From NCBI RefSeq assembly GCF_008831285.2, contig NW_022204507.1:4298174-4362173 (forward strand): DNA of 64,000 nt. Direction: 5' to 3'. Origin of the DNA: Nymphaea colorata (lineage: Eukaryota; Streptophyta; Magnoliopsida; Nymphaeales; Nymphaeaceae). Under the pieces are notes generated by a model that saw only the letters and a list, made by a program, of their open reading frames with translations, was not told where the DNA came from and did not search any database. Shown here one piece after another: positions 60,571-64,000 of this stretch (positions are counted from its first letter, which is position 1; each line of letters begins with the position of its first letter). A program made the position numbers and the translations under genes.

Positions 60571-62179
60571 ATGACAATATCCAATATCCAACAGACATAG
60601 CATAGTTGGTTGGGCTCTCGGGCACATTAACAACATGCCGTTTGTTCAAATTTTTTTGGCGGCTACTCCCTGAACTTCAAAGGGCGGTTGGTGTGGCACT
60701 CTATTTGCTGGGTGTACTGTAGGTTTACCTAGATCATGAAGCAACCCTAGACCTTGTGGACATGGAGGGGGAAGGGGACCAGCCTTCTTTACGTGGCTTC
60801 TACATACCTGAACATTAGACTTGACAAACCCATGTTTGCTAATTTTCTTTGCAACTATTACAATTCTTTTTTTCCTTTTTTTGTAAAATTAGAGACTTCA
60901 ATATTTGAAAAATGATAAACATGAAAATGAACAATATTGTTTCACATCAGCTGTTAAATAGTTTTACTAAATTGATTTTTCCTTCTTGTTTGAGGTTATG
61001 TGAAGTGATTAATAACTCAAATAAGAGTCGATGTTAAACCTTAGACTGATGGTATAAGCAATTACAAGAATTAATTGGCCCAAATTGCCATGTGATTGGC
61101 GGCAAACAGATTCAAGTCCATATCCAACTCAAGAATGCAAAGATAAACTTTTAACTATTTTAACATAAGAATTTAAAATAATCTTTTATTTTTAATTAAT
61201 TTCAATGCATTTTCTAATTTTTGCAATGACTTTAATAATATTTTTGCAGATGCACAACCGATTCAACTAAATCAGTCATGAATCATTTGTATCCTTGCTG
61301 ATTCAATTAATAAACCATTTTCTACAACACTAGTTGGTGGGGGGAGAGATTTGTTACCTTCCAGATTGTTGGATATTCTAGTTAAGAATGTGTTACAAAT
61401 GTAATTTCAAAACGGCAAACCAAAACTGGAAATCCAATTTTTGATGAAACACCCCATGGTCCAGAAAAGTTTAATTTATTTCATAAATTAGAACATAGTA
61501 AATTACAAGTCTATCACAAACATCAAAATTTTTACCAAAACATATAGTGTTTAAAATTTTGAGATACACTCTCTAAAATTAATTACTTTCCTGTATTTTT
61601 TTCGATGTACCATGTTTTAGCGCTTCACCTTTTGAACTACACAATCAAAAGTTTGGGAGACTATCGTTCTAGTAGGATTGGACAGGAACCACTGGATCCT
61701 CATTTTATCAGTAGCTCATTTTCATCATCTTATTGAGTAAATCTCATTTTTAATCCTCCTATTGATTCTTTAAAGCTATTTCAAAATAAGATTAATGTAC
61801 TAGTTGTTGTAGAGATGATGGTGTCATTGTGAGATGTTTAATTGTTGGATTTAAATAGCATCCAACAATTAAATATCAGCCACTTTTTCGGAATTGCTTG
61901 GTTTAAATAGCATATATGAACACTTCATATTTCATAGGACAAGAACATAGTTTTTTTTTTCCTTTCACAAATTGGCTAATTGAACAATTGCAGTGAGAAA
62001 TATGCATTGGATAAATATGCAAAAATTCAGACATATGAAATCATTAGTCTATTGGCCTACTTTGAGCAATATTTATTTCAAACATTAACTGCCAAAGTAC
62101 ACGTGCCATATCGTCAAGAAAACTAAAGAAAACATTAACTGCTAGCCATTTATATATTTTTTAATTAAATTAGATAATA

Positions 62180-63290
62180 GTGAATCAAACTTACATTCTT
62201 TAAAATCATGACCAAGTATATAACCTTAGAGTCTATCAAATCACGCCTGATCCATGTCCTTTAAATCATATAGGGCTTTCTTGAAGTTATGTAAGGAATG
62301 TGGCTGCCTTGGGTCAACATGCCCAGTGGTTGCATCATGTAAACATCCCCTTTTAACTATACATGTAAAAAAAGCATGTTGGATACAACACAAGTGTATA
62401 GGCTACAGTGGTTGCATCATGTAAACATCCCCTTTTAACTCTACATGTAAAAAAAGCATGATGGATACAACACAAGTGTATAGGCTCTCTTTTATTTAGG
62501 GTAGTCACCAATTCTTTGTGAGATTGGTTAGTAACAAGATAAAACATCTCAAAGTACTTTATCCCCTCTTGCAAGTGACACCCTTAGTGACTAACCCAGC
62601 TTCAAATCTAGTTATAGAGCTATCTATATTTCTCTTTATTTTGTAATTCCACTTGCACTCTAATGATGTTTGAGATACTCCCTGACGGTACAAGTAACCA
62701 TCTTTTATTTTTGACAAGTACATCCATTTCTTGTTGCATAGCTTGTTGCTATTCAGCATGAAGATCTGACTGAAAAAAGTCTATTGGTTCATATGGGTCT
62801 AAGATTAGCATGAGTTGATTCTCAATATCCTGGATTACAATTTGAAATAAACGAGGGTTTAGTATACTATTGATTCATTGTGTGATCATATGGTATATAC
62901 AACTAGACTCAATAGTAGGAGATAATGAAGAGGGAGAATTTAGGTTTTCTATAAATTAATGCCCACCTTAGTTGGAGAGTCAAGGCTAGGACTTTGGGTT
63001 ATATGAACTAGATAGTTTGGTAGAATGTGGCTATCGTTTTGAGAAGAACTGTGACTATCAACTTGACAAGGAGACAATATAGGATCAGATTGCTTGGTTT
63101 TACTTGTGGTTATCAAGGATGACAAATAGGAAAAAGTTTTATAGATTATGGTGGTTGGATGTCATTGGTTGGGATGTACATTTCTCTTGTTCAGGAATAT
63201 GTTTGATCACATACCTCCTTCACATTGACCGGATGCTTGTATTAAACCCCTTGGACTTTTCAATCTTCCTTGTCATTGGGTGTTTTGCTA
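62180..63290 (-). pseudogene. Ty1/copia RT remnant, segmental copy B
   Basis: Counterpart of 38960-39990. At 62759-62559 the minus strand keeps a 66-codon open frame with SLECKWNYKIKRNIDSSITR and FEAGLVTKGVTCKRG, followed by GIKYFEMFYLVTNQSH. The same RT segment is kept open in both duplicate copies although the rest is shredded. An 82-bp tandem duplication at 62324-62487 further disrupts this copy. Confidence 0.82.
62324..62487 (+). repeat. 82-bp tandem duplication, copy B only
   Basis: CAGTGGTTGCATCATGTAAA starts at 62324 and again at 62406, and the repeats are nearly identical. Copy A has a single unit near 39097, so this event postdates the segmental duplication. Confidence 0.93.
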
Positions 63291-64000
63291 CATCAGTAAT
63301 ATTACTTTTTATCTTCAAGTAACAAATAAGGCTTTCCATGAGGCTTTCTAGGATGAATTCAGCAATTTTTTAATGTTTGTTTGACAAATGGCCAAGCAAA
63401 TGCTGGGAAAAAAAATGAACATTTTACGTTACATGACAATGCAATTACTCTTAGAATCTCAATATCATCAATCTCTCTAGCAAAGGGGAACCAAACCATT
63501 GTCTCAGTTATCTTGTGATATTTCAAATCATTAAAGCCCTCCCCTCTAAAGTAAAGTATAAAAAAGTGTCCGGCGATAGAGGTGTCCCAACATCCCAATC
63601 CTATGAATCCGACATATTTTGATGCCCTTTATCTCCACCATTTCCCTTACCACATGAAAATGTATAAGCCCTATACCAACATGCAAGATGGAGAGGAAGA
63701 TGGCAATCATTTTTCATGGGGTGAAGTCTGGATGTAGAGGCATTTTGATTGTAGAAATTCGTGAATGTGGCAGAAAAATGAGACTGATTTTGTTGATTGA
63801 AATATATTGTTTCTTTACATAGAAACAAATGCAGGGTTATTCGTGATCATGAAGTGCGAAAAAGGTACAACATGCAATAGCCTATCCTATAATGGCGGTA
63901 AACCATCTTTTCCTTTCCCTTTGTTACCCTTCATGATTATCTTTTCAGCATCATGTTTTCTCCTATTGGAATTAGCCACTATGGTTGCAATGAGGCTGGA

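Larger units (their letters stand above)
55021..64000 (+). repeat. Segmental duplication, copy B (runs off the window)
   Basis: Direct copy of 32425-40720, lying about 22.7-26.3 kb downstream depending on the indels between. Copy B alone has about 2.4 kb at 55290-57720, including a 402-bp tandem repeat and two TA microsatellites, and about 1.2 kb at 58580-59740. It lacks the LINE RT body and the 1.1-kb block near 38 kb that copy A has. Confidence 0.88.

Overview
This window reads as intergenic chromatin of a flowering-plant nuclear genome. The grounds are a plant-type chromovirus LTR retrotransposon primed by initiator tRNA-Met, several decayed Ty1/copia elements, plant-type LINE reverse transcriptases, hAT-like and TIR DNA elements, AT-rich spacers with long TA/CT/GA microsatellites, and a 100-N scaffold gap. 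I cannot name the species. I see no complete, intact protein-coding gene, no tRNA or rRNA gene and no CRISPR array.

Layout. 1-10361: one nearly complete Ty3/gypsy element of the Tekay/Del type, whose 5' LTR is cut by the window start. Its gag-pol is broken by about 15 in-frame stops and three frameshifts. 10380-11420 (minus): remnant of a LINE. 11421-18300: AT-rich spacer with a GC-rich patch and a possible Tat-type leader. 18305-19246: non-autonomous hAT-like element with an 8-bp target duplication. 19320-19419: assembly gap. 19560-22120: coding-like fragments around a copia remnant, followed by exon-like sequence of an unidentified gene. 24258-27122: a second copy of that exon-like unit, split by a 2.1-kb TIR element (24519-26637). 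The first copy preserves the empty site.

27123-32036: spacer, a 198-bp tandem duplication and a copia gag/integrase remnant. 32425-40720 and 55021-64000 are two direct copies of a large segmental duplication. They share LINE and minus-strand copia fragments but differ by several large insertions or deletions. 41560-44294: another decayed copia element on the plus strand. 45170-45520 (minus): an unassigned coding-like ORF. 48597-48806: a copia tail. The rest is spacer, microsatellites and minisatellites.

The parts do not form a pathway. The window records repeated insertion, duplication and decay of transposable elements, with fragments of at least one and perhaps three host genes caught among them. 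The most informative loci are the TIR element with its paralogous empty site, the duplicated exon-like unit it interrupts, and the segmental duplication.
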